DNA from: Euglena gracilis
Taxonomy: Eukaryota; Euglenida; Euglenophyceae; Euglenales
Reading direction: 5' to 3'
DNA: 64,000 nt
Assembly (NCBI GenBank): GCA_039621445.1
Contig: CP154954.1
Location: 19,888,642-19,952,641 of the forward strand
Translations under genes and position numbers: made by a program
Notes under the pieces: generated by a model
The model's input: the letters and a program-made list of their open reading frames with translations, nothing else
Databases searched by the model: none
Told to the model about the DNA's origin: nothing
Part shown: positions 63,941 to 64,000 of the stretch, piece by piece
How positions within the stretch are numbered: the first letter of the stretch is position 1
Layout: every line of letters starts with the position of its first letter

Positions 63941-64000
63941 AGCTGACTGGCCGGGGCACGCCGCCCGTGCCCCGCCACTCACCCTCCGCGCTGATACGCT

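Overview
This is a piece of a eukaryotic nuclear genome. It holds genes broken by spliceosomal introns (GT..AG), long dinucleotide repeats, and a large cluster of tyrosine-recombinase (DIRS-type) retrotransposons. There is no operon-like packing. Very frequent runs of 7-14 G or C, long introns full of short dispersed repeats, and many non-autonomous terminal-inverted-repeat elements suggest a repeat-rich alga or other protist. The species cannot be named from the sequence alone.

Layout. (1) 1-10.1 kb: a + strand gene split into about ten exons, recognisable as the circularly permuted mitochondrial ribosome-assembly GTPase MTG1 (YlqF/YawG family). Its introns carry microsatellites and small inverted-repeat elements. 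(2) 11.3-13.4 kb: a second + strand split gene with charged helical exons, not recognised. (3) 13.4-16.8 kb: no recognisable gene. (4) 16.8-42.5 kb: five DIRS copies side by side, three on + (16836-21343, 21386-25947, 26266-31186) and two on - (31187-37461, 37775-42494). They fall into two subfamilies by their ends. Only the last copy keeps long open frames: a 1458-codon frame holding a Gag-like start and a tyrosine recombinase, overlapped by a 942-codon reverse transcriptase-RNase H frame. The fourth copy is split by a 1.65-kb non-autonomous LTR element with 288-bp LTRs and a 4-bp target duplication. (5) 42.5-64 kb: mostly dispersed non-coding repeats, with at least six inverted-repeat element families, several with readable target duplications (8 bp hAT-like, 10 bp Mutator-like, TA). 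Embedded in it are exons of a - strand coiled-coil protein (about 49.9-52.2 kb), two candidate + exons near 60 kb, and the last exon of a TMEM230/TMEM134-like membrane protein at 63836-63940.

How it fits together: host genes sit at both ends of a retrotransposon nest. In the DIRS copies the internal complementary region matches the joined left and right ends, as expected for replication through a circle. Length changes in G/C runs explain at least one of the frame breaks in older copies, and nested insertions can be ordered in time by comparison with uninterrupted copies.
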